Below, piece by piece: positions 45,550-57,779 of a stretch of 64,000 nucleotides of DNA. The translations under genes and the position numbers were made by a program. The stretch comes from Ectocarpus siliculosus (Eukaryota > Sar > Phaeophyceae > Ectocarpales > Ectocarpaceae). Positions within the stretch are counted from its first letter, which is position 1, and each line of letters starts with the position of its first letter. The DNA is taken from positions 2,799,739-2,863,738 of the forward strand of contig FN649734.1 of assembly GCA_000310025.1 (NCBI GenBank), read 5' to 3'. The notes below the pieces were generated by a model, which had not been told where the DNA came from, ran no database searches, and saw only the letters and a list, made by a program, of their open reading frames with translations.

Positions 45550-46560
45550 GTTTGGGAAATGGATCGAAGTTACGACAACTCAAAACCCTCACCTGCACCT
45601 CTCCGTTAACCAAACAAAAGGAGCGGAACCGAGAGGGAGGAAAACATGTAGGAAATGGGGGCGGCAAAGTCGGCGGGTTATATCGGGGAAAAGGTACGCG
45701 GGGTGCGAAAAATAACCAAAACATCCGAACCGAAAGACCATAAACACGAAGTAAGGAAATCGCGAAGGGAAAAAGACAAACGATCTCGCACGAACGAACA
45801 GTCGACTATGCAATCAAGTAAGCAAAACCTTACGGGAAGGGGGGCTACTATGCGATCGAGTACTGTACATGAACGAAAAAAGACACCAAACGAAAACCTA
45901 GCCGGTCGCGGCATGTCGTCGACATGGAAAACCAAGTGTTGACCAAACCAAGTGTTGACTAAAATCGAGAAAATTCATCGAAAGAGGGGATTTTCGGGGG
46001 GAAACAGGCTTTTCGGCCAAAGAAACTGACAGGATATAGATGCCATAAAAAAGAACATTCGCAGGTCACGAGAAGGGGGCGTTCGACAACAATCCTAATT
46101 TCAATTCAAGACCAAATGCACAGAAAAAAGTGCTGTAGAATGTAGCAGTATGGGACACAATTCGGCCATGGCACGCAATAGAAGCTCTAGCGGAACGTCG
46201 GACCACCAAAACGCAAAACAAACCACAGGCGGGATGATAATGGCACACAGGGGGGTGGCACCACCATTAAGAACAAATCTAGGTCGCGTTGAAAAAAACA
46301 TTAAGGAGAGCGAAAATTGCGGTGGCCGCCCGACGTATGACAAACGACGGCGGAAAAGTTCGCAACACCAAGGCGAAAGCCAGTCTCAAAGGGGTTGAGA
46401 GGGCGAGTGGAAAACAGAAAGGAGCAATAGCCAGTCTCAAAACCAATCAAGAGGGTGAGCGAGAAACGCAAACACAAACAAACGCACATACACATACACG
46501 TACACAAATAACGGCAACATTCCTGTTAGCCAGGGGCGACAGTATCCGTACCACTTGATT
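45550..46560. other. Purine-rich plus strand, no gene recognised
   Basis: Long A/G-rich stretch on the plus strand (GGAAAAC and AAACCA words), lacking conserved reading frames. Open frames on both strands are basic or Phe/Leu-rich because of composition. Confidence 0.4.
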
Positions 46561-46629
46561 CGTCTACATTCGCAAAGTACCTCGGATGGAGGGACTACTT
46601 CGGTGCAGCTGAAGGCACCAAGATCCTCA

Positions 46630-47327
46630 AACAGCTCTCAAAGCTGTGGCGTAGCGTAAAGGAGAAAGGGTGATCTTGACAGGTCCGGGATCGTCCACGA
46701 AGCGAATGAAGAAGACATTTGGAATTGGAGTATGCCCGGAGATTTCCCTAGCCACCACAAGCTCAAGTACGAGAAGTGTGCGCCAACAGGCACGGTGTTG
46801 CGAAAACGGCGGGCCCAAACATTGCGGGGAGCATATTCGTACCCACGCGACGAGGATCGCTCGCCTTTGATGCGGGACAGTTCACGTTCCGCTGCGCCAA
46901 TGCGCATGCAACGATACTGACGGTTAGCCTGTCGGTGTTGGTCGGGCTTTCCAGCCCAATCAGAAGAATACAGAAGAATCTGCTTGCGGGAGTGCTGGAG
47001 GCCCATTTCACGTTCCCACGAGGGGCGCATATGGCATTTCCATTGGATCTCGTACACAACGGCGATGGCGCCGCGAAGTCCGCGAACCGACTGGTGTCCC
47101 GTGATTTTCTCAACCTCTACCCTGCGGACAGGCGAGGAAACATCGCCCGCGGTAACATGGTACGGCGGAGTCTTCCACGTGTAGTGGTTGAGAACGTACT
47201 GCGTCAGGCCGGCAGGCAAAAACGGAAGCATGTCGTCACTGTCGTGCGGGTTCGCGTACGGTTTGCAACGAGCGACTGAAACTCGGCGCTTGGCATCCGC
47301 GACGGACATGTCGGAGGGAAGATTCAA
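46630..47327 (-). pseudogene. Gypsy-2 integrase C-terminus: chromodomain and Tudor-like module
   Basis: VEKITGHQSVRGLRGAIAVV then CHMRPSWEREMGLQHSRKQI is the chromodomain; RRYR-like basic helix and VGAHF ... LWWLGK then FIRFVDDPGPVKITLSPLRY is the Tudor-like module, split by one frameshift near 46740. Strong motif agreement with Gypsy-1 (WWLGK, RF.DDPGPVKI.LS..RY) indicates selection on both modules while the family was active. Confidence 0.75.
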
Positions 47328-47541
47328 CTACAGGAGCTTGTCAGCTATCGGGCGGCCATCCGGAGCCTTGTCGCAAGGACCGACAGCAAGGATTTTAGGA
47401 GGACCTGACCAATATCACGATAGCTCCTTCTTATCTGCGCGGGACTTCAAATCTAGTTTGGAACCTTGGCGGATGGTAGCCGCAGAGTTGTACGCCCATA
47501 CCCAACCACCGGTATCGTAAGCGGGTAGTTTGAGTAAGGCA

Positions 47542-48436
47542 TCAGACAATTTCGAGTTCCGTCGTTCCATATACCGTGAGTGTGTGTTGTTCACGTACTA
47601 GCTCGTAGGAGCGCCGTTGCCGATTGGCGGCAAGGTTGCAATACTCGAGCTGATCACGTGCAAGCGACTGGTGACCACGAGCGTAAATGTTGTCAAAAAC
47701 GGTTTGTGAACACCGGGGAAGGCGCATCATATGCACCTCGTTAGGCGCCATTCCTGTGGCAGCGCTAACAGAATTGTTGTAAGCGAATTCAACGTGAGGG
47801 AGATGGATGTCCCAATCATGTTGACGTTCATCCACGACCATAGCCAGCATCTGGGCCATGGTGTGGTTCACGCGCTTAATCCCGCCGTTGCCGCTTGGGT
47901 AGTACGCGCAGTCGCTATTTTGCGGACGCGTAATAGTTTCAGGATGGCAACCGAAAGTTTGGAGCAAAACTGCAATCCGTTATCCGAAATAATGCTGAGC
48001 GAGCATCCACAAACAAGCACGTACTTGTCGACGAGAACATCGACTGTACCTTCAGCGGTAAACTCGGATCAGTCACTGCGTACTTATTGGCTCGCCGACT
48101 GAAACTCTCAGTGAAAATCAAGATATACGAGAAACATCGCGGAGTTGAGGAAAGCGGACCCAATAAATCGACGCTAATCGCCACCCCTGGCGCAGAAGGT
48201 AGAGGGATAGTCAGAATCGGCCAGTGAATAGTCTGACTCGCCGTTTTGCGGTCCTGACATTTCAAACGTCGCCGAATCCACCAACGAGCACTAACACTCA
48301 TCGCAATCCACCAGAAGAATCTCTGAAGCAAGATAAGTGTGCGAGCGGTACCACGGTGGCAGAGGGCGTTGGCATAATTGGACTGCATGACCCAAGGTTG
48401 CATTGACACCTGGGCACGTACGAGTGGGTTCGTCAT
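47542..48436 (-). pseudogene. Gypsy-2 integrase core, inactive
   Basis: The zinc-binding part reads HRGTARTLILLQRFFWW ... RLKCQDRK, where the first Cys of the CxxC pair is Arg. The core has AISVDLLGPL (first Asp) and YYPSGNGGIKRVNHTMAQML, where family members have Glu and this copy has Lys. A frame change separates 48436-47939 from 47967-47542, and the second-Asp motif is garbled (TDCS in place of SDNG). Integrase would insert the DNA copy into the genome; these changes make this one inactive. Confidence 0.8.
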
Positions 48437-49469
48437 TCAAATGTCATGCAGCTCGTCCTCCTGGACGGTCACAAGAGACCGGGGACTTGGTAGGCCGTCT
48501 GATCAAGAGGCCGTGGCCATCGTCAGTGACGAGGTGTCCAAAATCTGCAAGCTCTCGAATTTCCGCCAACGATGGTCGATGAGGGATACGACACTCCGTC
48601 AAAGAAACCATCTGGTAGACTCGGACAGCGCTTGAGTAGAATGTAGCGGATGGTGGCTTCACACACCGGCTCTTCTCGCTGTTCCCGCGCCCAATAGGCA
48701 CGCGTGCAGCGTTTGACGAACTCGCGGAATCTAACTCTGCAGGATTGAGGACCATGGCATCCACTGCGGGTGTTGTCGTAGCAGCTGAAGCAGCCCGTCG
48801 AGACAAGCCCAACAGAGGACCCGTAGGGGCGTTGGTAACCGCCTCCGGCGGCGCTATAGGCATCGTTGGGACAGGTTCGACGATAGGCTCAGGCGTGGTG
48901 ATGGCGGGAGGCACTCGTGTTTGACGACGAGAAGCACTTGGAGGGGCAGCTGCACGCGGAGCGTGAGTGGGGATACAAATCGGGACCGAAACCATCATTC
49001 ACATCAGGCTGCGGCTGACCCGCAGCAGCCGCTTTTGCGACGCGTACGAGTAGAGATCAGTCCCGACAGCTCAAGACGACGCGGTTGCAACCGAGAGGTC
49101 GAAAGCGGTGGCAATAAATCGGCGGCATCCAAAAGATCAGATTGGGTGCCGGCGCCGACGGTTGCGGACGCAGGAGGCACGACAGGGCGCAACCGAGAGC
49201 TGTCATCGGCGGCGTGTGTGTCATGGATAGGGAGCGCTATTGCAGCTGTATCATCGGGTGCTGCCTGGTTCGTGTTGCGGCTTGTGCGTGCTGCTGCTGC
49301 CAGCTTTTGCTCTTTCGTCCCCAACACAGCTTAGGTTTGCCTCGTTTATCAGTATGTCGCAACGTCGCAACCTAACATTTGTTCCTCGGACTCTGCTTCG
49401 GCAAGTCCAGAGCGTTCAGACCGCTCGCGCTCGTCGGTATCTTTGCACAGTGTAGCAGCCTTCGGGGCG

Positions 49470-49590
49470 CCAAACGATACCCCGGGGATGGCCGTGTTTT
49501 GTCTCCGGGGTCTCGTATATTAAACGAAACCCCGGGGAGGTAGTGTTTTATCCCCGGGGTCACGTTTTTAGAACGAGTCTCCCTGGTCTC
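49470..49590. repeat. Tandem hairpin-forming repeat built on CCCCGGGG
   Basis: Two units of about 49 bp plus a partial third, each running AACGA-ACCCCGGGGA ... TCCGGGGTC-CGT. Each unit contains inverted ACCCCGGGG/CCGGGGT arms. It lies just upstream (in element orientation) of the truncated end of Gypsy-2 and might be part of it. Confidence 0.55.
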
Positions 49591-49599
49591 GTTTACCGC

Positions 49600-52500
49600 T
49601 TCCCAAAATAACATGGGAATGAAGTAAAGGTTACCAGTCAAAATGACAATCTTCAAGAGGCAATAGACATGGATCTACTAATATTATTTGATGGTATTTT
49701 GTGTGGTAAATGCGCACGGCAACGAACGGGGAAAAAAAGGCACAGACAGACAAAAGAGGCGATGATACACATTATAAGCAACCCAGTTACGACGACACGT
49801 CTCCATAAAAATATAACAGTCGTCGAATATATCTGGAAATAATTGCGCGCTTAGAATTTTGTGTTGTTGCTGCTGTGCTGCTGTGGAACAAAAAAAGTTA
49901 CTGACCAAAAACTTGCCATTAAACGATTGACAATGGAAGGCGAGCAATATCCAGAGTTGCTGCTTTGGGGTCCGGTGGAGTGTGCTCTTATCGGCCGCGT
50001 CGTCGGCGGTGTTGCCACCATTTTTTCAGCCCCCACTATACATACTCTACAGATAGGGCCCGCAGTTAAGAAAACAATTGTTAAGAAAAAAAGGTTCAAG
50101 TTTTTACGAGGGCTAAGAAACACAGCTCAGTCTCGGCCACAACATATGAAACGTCCTAATAAGAAACATGATGGTGTGATACCCCCAAGACATAAGAAAC
50201 AAGGGGTAGCTGGGGGAACGTGTTCCAGTAAGAATGTTCCACTGCTTGCTGCTCCTTCCGTGCTCCCACCCCACCACCTACATAGCTGAACAGTGCATTT
50301 TTTCGTAGGGGGGAGAGTGGTTATTTTCGCGGCGACCCCCGCGCCCCAGGGCCGCCGCGGGCTGCGCTACCCACTGCTGCTGTACTGCCACAACCCCCAA
50401 TTTGAAGGCTTGGTGTGTTTTTTATTGTCGCCTCAGCCGGAAATAGGAAAATAAGAAAATGGTGAGAATCAGCAGCAGAAGGATGCGACAGCCCAAAGAT
50501 GTAAGAAATCCATTATAAGAAATGGACCGACTTCGGCTGGTCCTTCTGGGCCCGAAATAAGAAATTGAGGCTCGACCCGATTTTGACGTTTCTTATCTCC
50601 GGGACCCATCTGTATACATTCATGAAATTTGCGAAGTACTCGGGTAGGCCATGTCACACATATAGCGTGTACACTGTACGTCATGCAAGTTCCCGGTTCG
50701 AATCCCGCCGTTCTCATTTCTTTTACCACCTTGCAGAAAGGGCTAATTCTCGCGTATGTATGTGTCTCGATCCCAGCCAGGGTGGAAGGTGAACCCTCAC
50801 ACATGCTATTCTCTTCTTTGCTTGCGACACCCTGTCACACACCCTTCCATGATGACCACCTACACAACCCGGGCACGTTACGCCGGCTCGGCCTGTAACC
50901 CCCATACGTTATCGCGCGTAATAACCCCTCGTTGGCCGGAGGTTTCTCAACACCCCCGTACAACGGTGCCCACTGGCCACCTGTGGTCCCAGCAGTTCGA
51001 ATGACCTTGTACAGCTCATGGTTTGGGTGTTCTCCTGAGTTGGTTGTAGGCAAGAAAACCTTGTTTTCTTTCTTGGGCGGACAAGGGAAGAAGCGGCGTG
51101 GGAACGGCGGGCGCGAGTCTTTGGGCCAATCAGCCGGGGGCAGTTGCCGCGTCACGCCCCCAAAAAAATCTGGGCCTCTTTCCGGATCAATCTATCTTCT
51201 GACGTGCCAACTTTTTTCTGGGCAGTTTGTCTGGGCAATTTATCTGAGCAAAACGAACCATTTTTCCGAAACTCCCCAATTATCTTGTACTCCCATGTCT
51301 TTCCACCCTAGGGGTACTTCTTTGTCTACCTGCGCATGTAACTGCTGCAAAGACACACGCATGGCCTTGTCAAGAAGACTCCCTGGTCAGGGTCGGCGTA
51401 CTGTGTGGGCGGGCAGACTCACTTCAGCACGCGTAAAAATGGGTGTGTTTCGTATTATGTGTCCTACATGCGCTCGCGCTTCTCGCCATCGCCAAGGTGT
51501 GCAACACAAAAAATACCACCTCCTACCTTGCCGCATGTCGGTTTCCAGAACTTGGCGCACGAGACAAAGAGCGAGCGCCCGTCACGCCACATTCTATCAT
51601 TTGGGCTATTTCCTGGTTTAGCGGTTCATGGCTACTAATGAGGCCCTCGGTTTAGCGATCCTCAACTGGATTGAGCAACACGCCCACATAGCGGTCACCT
51701 TTCGTCGTGACACTAGGGTTCGCTAAACCGGGCTTCCGTACAAGTAAGACATTCAGAATTAGCGCAGCGTTCCTGGGACCATCGTGGGTGTCTCAGATTT
51801 TCCGGAAGTTAAAAGGAATGCTGGTTGTTCGGAACCTATGCCGACGTCGCCCATGGTATCTCGACGAGGCAGACGCTACGAGCCTAACTTTCAAAACGAA
51901 CCTGCACCTTTCAACGCTGTGCACACCACAGGCAGCCCAAACGAGCAAGAGTTTCGCCCCTCTTTCTGCTTTCGTGGCTAATTGAAGCCTTTGCGACAAC
52001 CACGGGATGATGACCCAGCTTGAGCTACAAGGGTCCAAGTGTTTTAAGGGTTGGGAAGCAAGCACGGTTCGACCTTTGGAAGGGTTTATCGACACGAAGT
52101 TCAGGCGAAAGCGCCTGTTTTAGTCCTCATGTGGTTCATTCCTTTTAGAGGGAGCAGGTAGAGTATTTGTACCTCATACTTGTTCTTACTCACGTCGTCG
52201 CTCCTGCAGGCAGGTACCCAGTATTGTGTCGTGTGTAATGGGAATGAGCCCGTCTTGGCCTAGTTTCGAAACGGTACTAACGAGGCTTATCCGAGGACGA
52301 ACTTCTTTGTCTTGAATCAAGGAGTAAAGAAAGAGATCCATAGTACAGATTTGACACCCCCAGCAAGATAGGCGGGCTGACGCACGTGCTGTGGACAGCG
52401 GTAAGTGTGAAGAACTACCTGAGATATCTCGCCGTAATATGCTTGCATTCGTTGGACTCTTCCGTGTTTTCGTGGACGAAAGCCTCGAGATGCACGTCTC

Positions 52501-53780
52501 GGTTCCAATCTTGGACAACCCGCAACTTTTTATGTTTCTTGGTTTGTATGGTTTTCGCTTTGGAGCAGCTTAAGGTCGGTGCGGTACCCAGTTCCGCCCA
52601 TCGGATGATGCGCGGCACCTTTACGTTCGTCTTTCAAAACGCCTACGGTGTACAAAAGGTCTTGCCGACCTGCGACACCGACATCGCCGGTTCGATGACG
52701 TGCGCTACGGTAGGCGCGCGCCCTACCTTGCCAAAGAAGCGCAGTAACCTCAGCATTATTGCCCCTCAATTCATCGTATCTCTTCATCCGTGGCCTTGCG
52801 CTCTCAAATGTTAGATACCCTGTATAAGAGCCTCGCACTACTTCCTACACACACGTTGAACGAACATGGACGAACAAAGTCGCTAGGGCAGTATCCTCTT
52901 GCACACTCTGGCCCCCCTGCCCACTGGGGCGGGGGGGGCGCTATTTAACTCTTGTAGAAAATTAAGTAGATTAAGTAGATAGTCACCCTATAAAACATTA
53001 AACTGGCGATCTACATGGTGGTGACTCCCCTGGAGTCGCTCCCTGGCGCGAGGAGAGAAGAAGTCGTTCCCGTTGCGCGTGTTGTATTGTTGTTGTTGTT
53101 GTTGTTGACGCTGTTGCGGTTCCTGCGGGTGCGGTTCCTGTTGCGATTATGGCGCGCCATGCTGTAGTCCCTTCCGTTGATGGTCTAGGGTAGAGGGTGG
53201 CTGTGTAGTATGGCGCGGTGTTGTCCGTCCCTATTGTAGTTCCGCTTAGTCGACCCGAAACAAATCTACTGAACTCGGAAATCAGATCTTCAGGGAATGG
53301 ACAGCTTGCACCATTTCCCGGAGACGGATAAGTTTCGGCTTCGCAAGATTCTTCGTCATTTGATCCGACAATCGAAGCTTGGTCGGCACATGATTAACAC
53401 CCAGCCGTCCAGAGTCCACTGACTCCCGCAAGAGGTCATCTACTTGGTCGCGATGTGTTTCGTGCGCGAACTGAACATTCCTGACGGGACAAGCTCAGAG
53501 CGAACATCGCATCGCGAAACAACCGAAACTCTCCTGTGAGCTTTTCTGTACCCTGGTACAAATAGATTTACCGAGGGCATAACAAATAGGGTTGTGAATC
53601 GGCTGGGTTTTCCGATCTTTTAAACATGGGACATCGGCGCAGCCAATGTACCGATTTAATCAGCCGATGTACCGTTTTAATCCCGCAGCGAGCCCGCGAG
53701 CACAGTGAGCTTCGCCGAGAAGGCGCTCGAAGCTCGCTGTGCGAGCAAAATCGCCCCCCCTCCATAAAACCGGCACCTCG
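49600..53780. other. Gene-poor spacer; one tRNA-like B box
   Basis: No protein domain recognised. 49861-50289 (plus) is an open frame of 142 codons, basic and without known motif. Near 50641-50715 GGTTCGAATCC (50695-50705) is a perfect Pol III B box, but the remaining tRNA structure is poor. 52990-53170 is GTT/TGCGGTTCC-rich. Many short shadow frames occur on both strands. Confidence 0.4.
53692..53742. repeat. Imperfect hairpin next to the LINE fragment
   Basis: CGAGCACAGTGAGCTTCG and CGAAGCTCGCTGTGCGAG are near-complementary arms around a short loop. It lies immediately 5' of the LINE remnant. Confidence 0.5.
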
Positions 53781-53784
53781 ATAC

Positions 53785-54699
53785 ACGCATCAAATTGGCG
53801 GTTTTGAAGAGCGTAATCGTACCGCCGCTAGAGTACGCCGGAGAAGTATGGGAAGGAAATAAGAAGGTAGTGAAAGAACTCGAGGCGGCGCAGATGAAAG
53901 CAGCGAAAATCATCCTAAGATGCTCCAAGCGCACAAGTAATGCAGCCGTAAGGGCAGAATTGGGGATCCAATCCTACGGTCGGGAAGAGACGCGAGGAAG
54001 CTGACATGGCAGTATCGCATGTGGGGGATGGGAGAGGAGAGGTTGCCGAGAATAGTATGGGAGGCGAAGTGGGCAAACAAAAAGAGGGGTAGACAACCCA
54101 CGGAATGGGTCAAGGTTGTAGAGGACGTATGGAAGGGGTTAGACATCGACGAAGATGAAACGCTGGAAACGGAGGGTCTACAGGGGTTCAAGGAGAAGAT
54201 ATCTGTTGCTTGTGCCGAGAGCGAAGAACAGAATCTAAGGAAAGAAACCAAGGATAAGGAGGGTCTAGAAGTGTACGGAATGTTGAAAGAAAGAATAGGG
54301 TTCAAGGATTACCTACATAGGCCAATGGATGCAGGGACAAAGCTTAAGGTCAAATTCAGGACCGGGGACATAGGCCTTCGAGAACGTCGACGAAGACATA
54401 GGGCGGCAGACGACGAAGACGACAAGTTCAAATGTGATTGCGGCTTCGAATGCGAAGACCGTGTTCATCTAGTCGCGGAATGTCCGTGGTACGAAGAGGA
54501 GAGGGAAGTGTACATGACTGAGCTGGGAAAAATACAAGGGACGTACAGGGAGATGTTTGAGGCATGGAATAGAGAGGAGAGGACGGTAGCTGTACTGGGG
54601 AGTAGGAAGTGGTTTGAAAAGGCGGGAAGGGATATCGTTAGGATAGACAGACTAGGGAAGACATTTTTGAGCCACCTTTGGCAAAGTAGGAAGGAATGA
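53785..54699 (+). pseudogene. LINE (non-LTR retrotransposon) ORF2 C-terminal end
   Basis: First part 53795-54004: VIVPPLEYAGEVWEGNKKVV then KELEAAQMKAAKIILRC, AAVRAELGI, matching the connection region after RT in LINE ORF2. After a frameshift at about 53985 the reading continues KLTWQYRMWGMGEERLPRIV (to 54699). Near the end CDCGFECEDRVHLVAECPWY is the CCHC-type finger of these proteins, followed by a terminal helix (LGKTFLSHLWQSRKE). Truncation at the 5' end is the normal outcome of LINE insertion. The tail after 54699 runs into the N gap. Confidence 0.8.
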
Positions 54700-54774
54700 T
54701 TGGCCATCGGCGATCGGTCCTGTGGGAACAACGCTCCGTCCTCTCGAGGACGCATGGTCAATGGTCCAACCGCT

Positions 54775-54874
54775 NNNNNNNNNNNNNNNNNNNNNNNNNN
54801 NNNNNNNNNNNNNNNNNNNNNNNNNNNNNNNNNNNNNNNNNNNNNNNNNNNNNNNNNNNNNNNNNNNNNNNNNN
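54775..54874. other. Assembly gap of 100 N
   Basis: Exactly 100 N directly downstream of the LINE 3' end; probably missing repeat sequence. Confidence 0.95.
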
Positions 54875-56900
54875 GCCCTACGTCATTGTTTCTCTGCTTC
54901 GTGCTAAATGTGTTTATCTCCCCTTTGCTGTTCGTTCCGATGTTTTTTTTTCCTTTCTTGTGCATGGGAAGGATGCGGAAAGCTGGAAGCGAAGGGAAAG
55001 GACTGCATACCGAGCAGCCGAGCATACGCATGGACTATGTTCGGGAAATGGGGTGTGTAGACACGGCCGACCAACAGAAAGGATTGCACACACGACCCTA
55101 AGTCAAACAACAATCACTGGCGACGCGCGTGATGGAGGCTAAGATAGAACAGGCCTTGACCAGTGCTTATCAGATTTAGACGACGTGGGTTCGTATGTTG
55201 GACAAGGAGGCGCAGGACAGCCTGGCGAAAGAACGGGTGAATGCCTCACTTGACAAGGTACAAGCATTTTTGATGGTGCTGTGTCGGAGTTGATCAGGCT
55301 GCGAAAGTAGAGCGGGCTGTGTGGGACGAGGTGATGGCGACGTTTCTGATGGCCAAGTGTAACGAGGGTAGCGTTGGCAAGGGCGGGAATAAACGGAGAC
55401 GTGGGGTAGCGTCAAGCTGAAGAATGTCTAGCACTGCATGAACCCTAAATACGATCAGAAATCGAGAAGCGGCTCCACTTGCACAGAGCATTGTACGAAG
55501 GGGAGTGAGTCAGGGGTGTTGACGTGCAACGGGGTGCTGCTCGTACGACCACGCTCACAGCGAGGCTGCCCGTGCCCACTGGAAATGCATAGACAGTAGT
55601 AAGCGTACTAGAAAGCCAATGGCGTGGGTTAGGTAAGCTTCCTTGAGTCTACGCACTTTCTTGTGCGCCCCCTAATTTTACTGATTAATGTTGGCATTCT
55701 TGATTTTTGCTGGTGTCGGACACCTCCAGTAGAGCAAAAAAAGGACCCCTCCAGTAGAGCAAAAATATATATTTTTTGCCCTGTGCTGTCGTCGATAACA
55801 CGAAGAGCATTCACTGCGAGGTCAGGGATTGCGCTCTCCGTTCCGTGAATGCATACAAAAAATGTCCCAGGTATGCAACGTCCGAGATTGTTCCTCTTGC
55901 TTTCCAGGCTGATGTTCGGATGTCTCCGAGGACAGCGGTCATGACAATCAGGGTCGCCTCTCGACAGCACAAAAACACATGGCTGGTACCCCCTGCATGT
56001 ATGTGACGTTTTCCCCGAGGTGTGACGTGTTGCAGAGACTAACAAAGGTCGGCACGACGAAGGGTTTAGTTGTTGATTGACATCACCACGGTTTTCTTCA
56101 TCTCGCTCCACGGTCACCAACAAGATAACAACTCCGTCTACTTGTCGACCTCCGCATTCGCCCCAGATACGCATTCTCTCCTAGGGTTTGCAGCCCTTCA
56201 CTGGGAAACCAAAAGATTCACGCGTGCGTCCCCATCTTTCACCCATATCCGCCACAACAACCGAAACCATTCGAGATTCTTAGACTACGGCGAAGCATGC
56301 AGCGTGTTGACGATGGGCTGACGATGGGCTGAGATAGGGGGATGTCGCCGGGCCAAATTGCACGACACGTCTGCGTCAAGCACTCCTTCAAGTATACGTC
56401 TGCGTGAAGCACTCCAACACGAAAAACAGCGATATACCGGCAGCGCACCGAACACAGGCGTCAAGAGGCTACAGATGGATATTTTCGAATTGATTGATGT
56501 ATAGTACGCGGCTGTACAGTGTATGCCCGGCGCTTGGTCACTCGGGCGAGAATTGGCGACCGACACAACAACGTGGAGAGGGCGCTTTCCGACAACCTTA
56601 CCGCATGTCCCTCGTAAGGCCGACAAAACTAATCATCCCCGAGGGGGCGCTATATTGTGACTTTCTACTTTCTACACACAACAGAGAGGGCGGGGACGAG
56701 GGGGGGGGGTGACGAGAGCAGCAGCGGCAGGTGAATCTCATACCGTGACATTGGAGAGCAGACGACGATATTCGGCATGCGTGAAAGGTGGAAGCCATGG
56801 GTCGACACGTTTCTTCGACGAACGCAGGGGACACACACAGGAGCAGCGCGTAACTTTCGTTGCTGCAAGGGCGATCGACGGCGACGATCGACGGAGCGAC
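54875..56900. other. Spacer sequence, no gene recognised
   Basis: Only short frames without domains. A small direct repeat (CTCCAGTAGAGCAAAAA at 55724 and 55749) is visible, and GACGATGGGCTGA is duplicated at 56308-56331. Confidence 0.4.
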
Positions 56901-56934
56901 GGCGGCGCGATCGACGAAGGCGGCCTAAAGCCGC

Positions 56935-57230
56935 CCGATCGACCGACCGACCGACCGACCGACCCAACCCTACCCTTCCCTACCCAACCCTACCCTACCC
57001 AAAACCCAACCCAACTCAACCCAACCCAACCCAACGGCGACGAACGACGAAGCGACGGCAGCGCGATCGACGGCGGCGACCCAACCCCAACCCAACCAAA
57101 CCAAACCCAACCAAACCAAACCCAACCCAGCCCAACCAAACCAAACCCAACGCCCCCGAGAACGAACCCAGCCCGCCAACCCGACCCAATCCAACCTGAC
57201 CCAACCCAATTTAGTCAACCCAACCGGATA
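56935..57230. repeat. CGAC and CCCAAC/CCCTAC simple-repeat block
   Basis: A run of CGAC tetramers (56938-56963) is followed by degenerate CCCAAC, CCCTAC and CCAAACCA words up to about 57220. The segment CGACGA-CGACG-AGCGACGGC occurs at 56881 and again at 57037, and another CGAC run is near 57500-57530. It is not a canonical telomere repeat. Confidence 0.8.
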
Positions 57231-57779
57231 CGGTCGGTCGGGTAAAGACGAACCCATCAACACCTAGAGCAAAAAAACAACCCCAAAATCCGCCCGATCC
57301 CAAGTGAACCGACTGCAACATGCAGGGCGGCACTTTCAACCAACACGACGCCCCAATGAAGACCTCTTCAAAGAACCACAAAATTTGCAACGCGCGAAAA
57401 CACTCCGCCACAAACATGTAGATAGAAAAGTGACGCACAGGAGCCGAGCGACCACGAAGAAGTCCGTTCGAATCAGACCGCCCGATCGACGGACAAACCG
57501 ACCGACGACCGACCGACCGACCGACCGCCCCACGGCAGCAACGGGATGAAGAATATTTGCACAGAATGCCAAATGGATGGATGGGTCTTTATTCCCGATG
57601 AAAGCTTCTTCTTCCGTTTTCACGGCAAGAACACCGCATCCATATCCATCCTCGACTCTTCTTCTTTTTGTGAAGTTGAAGCTACAAAGTAGCCTCACCA
57701 GGTCTGTCTGCCGTTCGTTCTTGTTACACTGCTGCATGACTTCGATCTACCTATCTATCTATTATATATCCCTTATTTC

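Larger units (their letters stand above)
46600..49430 (-). mobile_element. Ty3/Gypsy retrotransposon 2, 3' half only
   Basis: Same family as Gypsy-1, opposite strand. Right to left: the Pro/Ala-rich linker (49327-48444, with LELSGLISTRTRRKSG and WAREQREEPVCEATIRYILL), integrase zinc and catalytic core (48436-47542), then chromodomain and Tudor-like module (47327-46630). RT, protease, NADAR and Gag are absent; the element is truncated at about 49.4 kb. It complements Gypsy-1, which lacks the integrase core, so together they show the full architecture of the family. Confidence 0.82.

Noticed and set aside
50641-50715. Functional tRNA gene
   Set aside because: Only the B box GGTTCGAATCC is convincing; no cloverleaf could be formed.
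56950-57220. Interstitial telomere
   Set aside because: The hexamers are mostly CCCAAC and irregular; no regular TTAGGG or TTTAGGG array is present.
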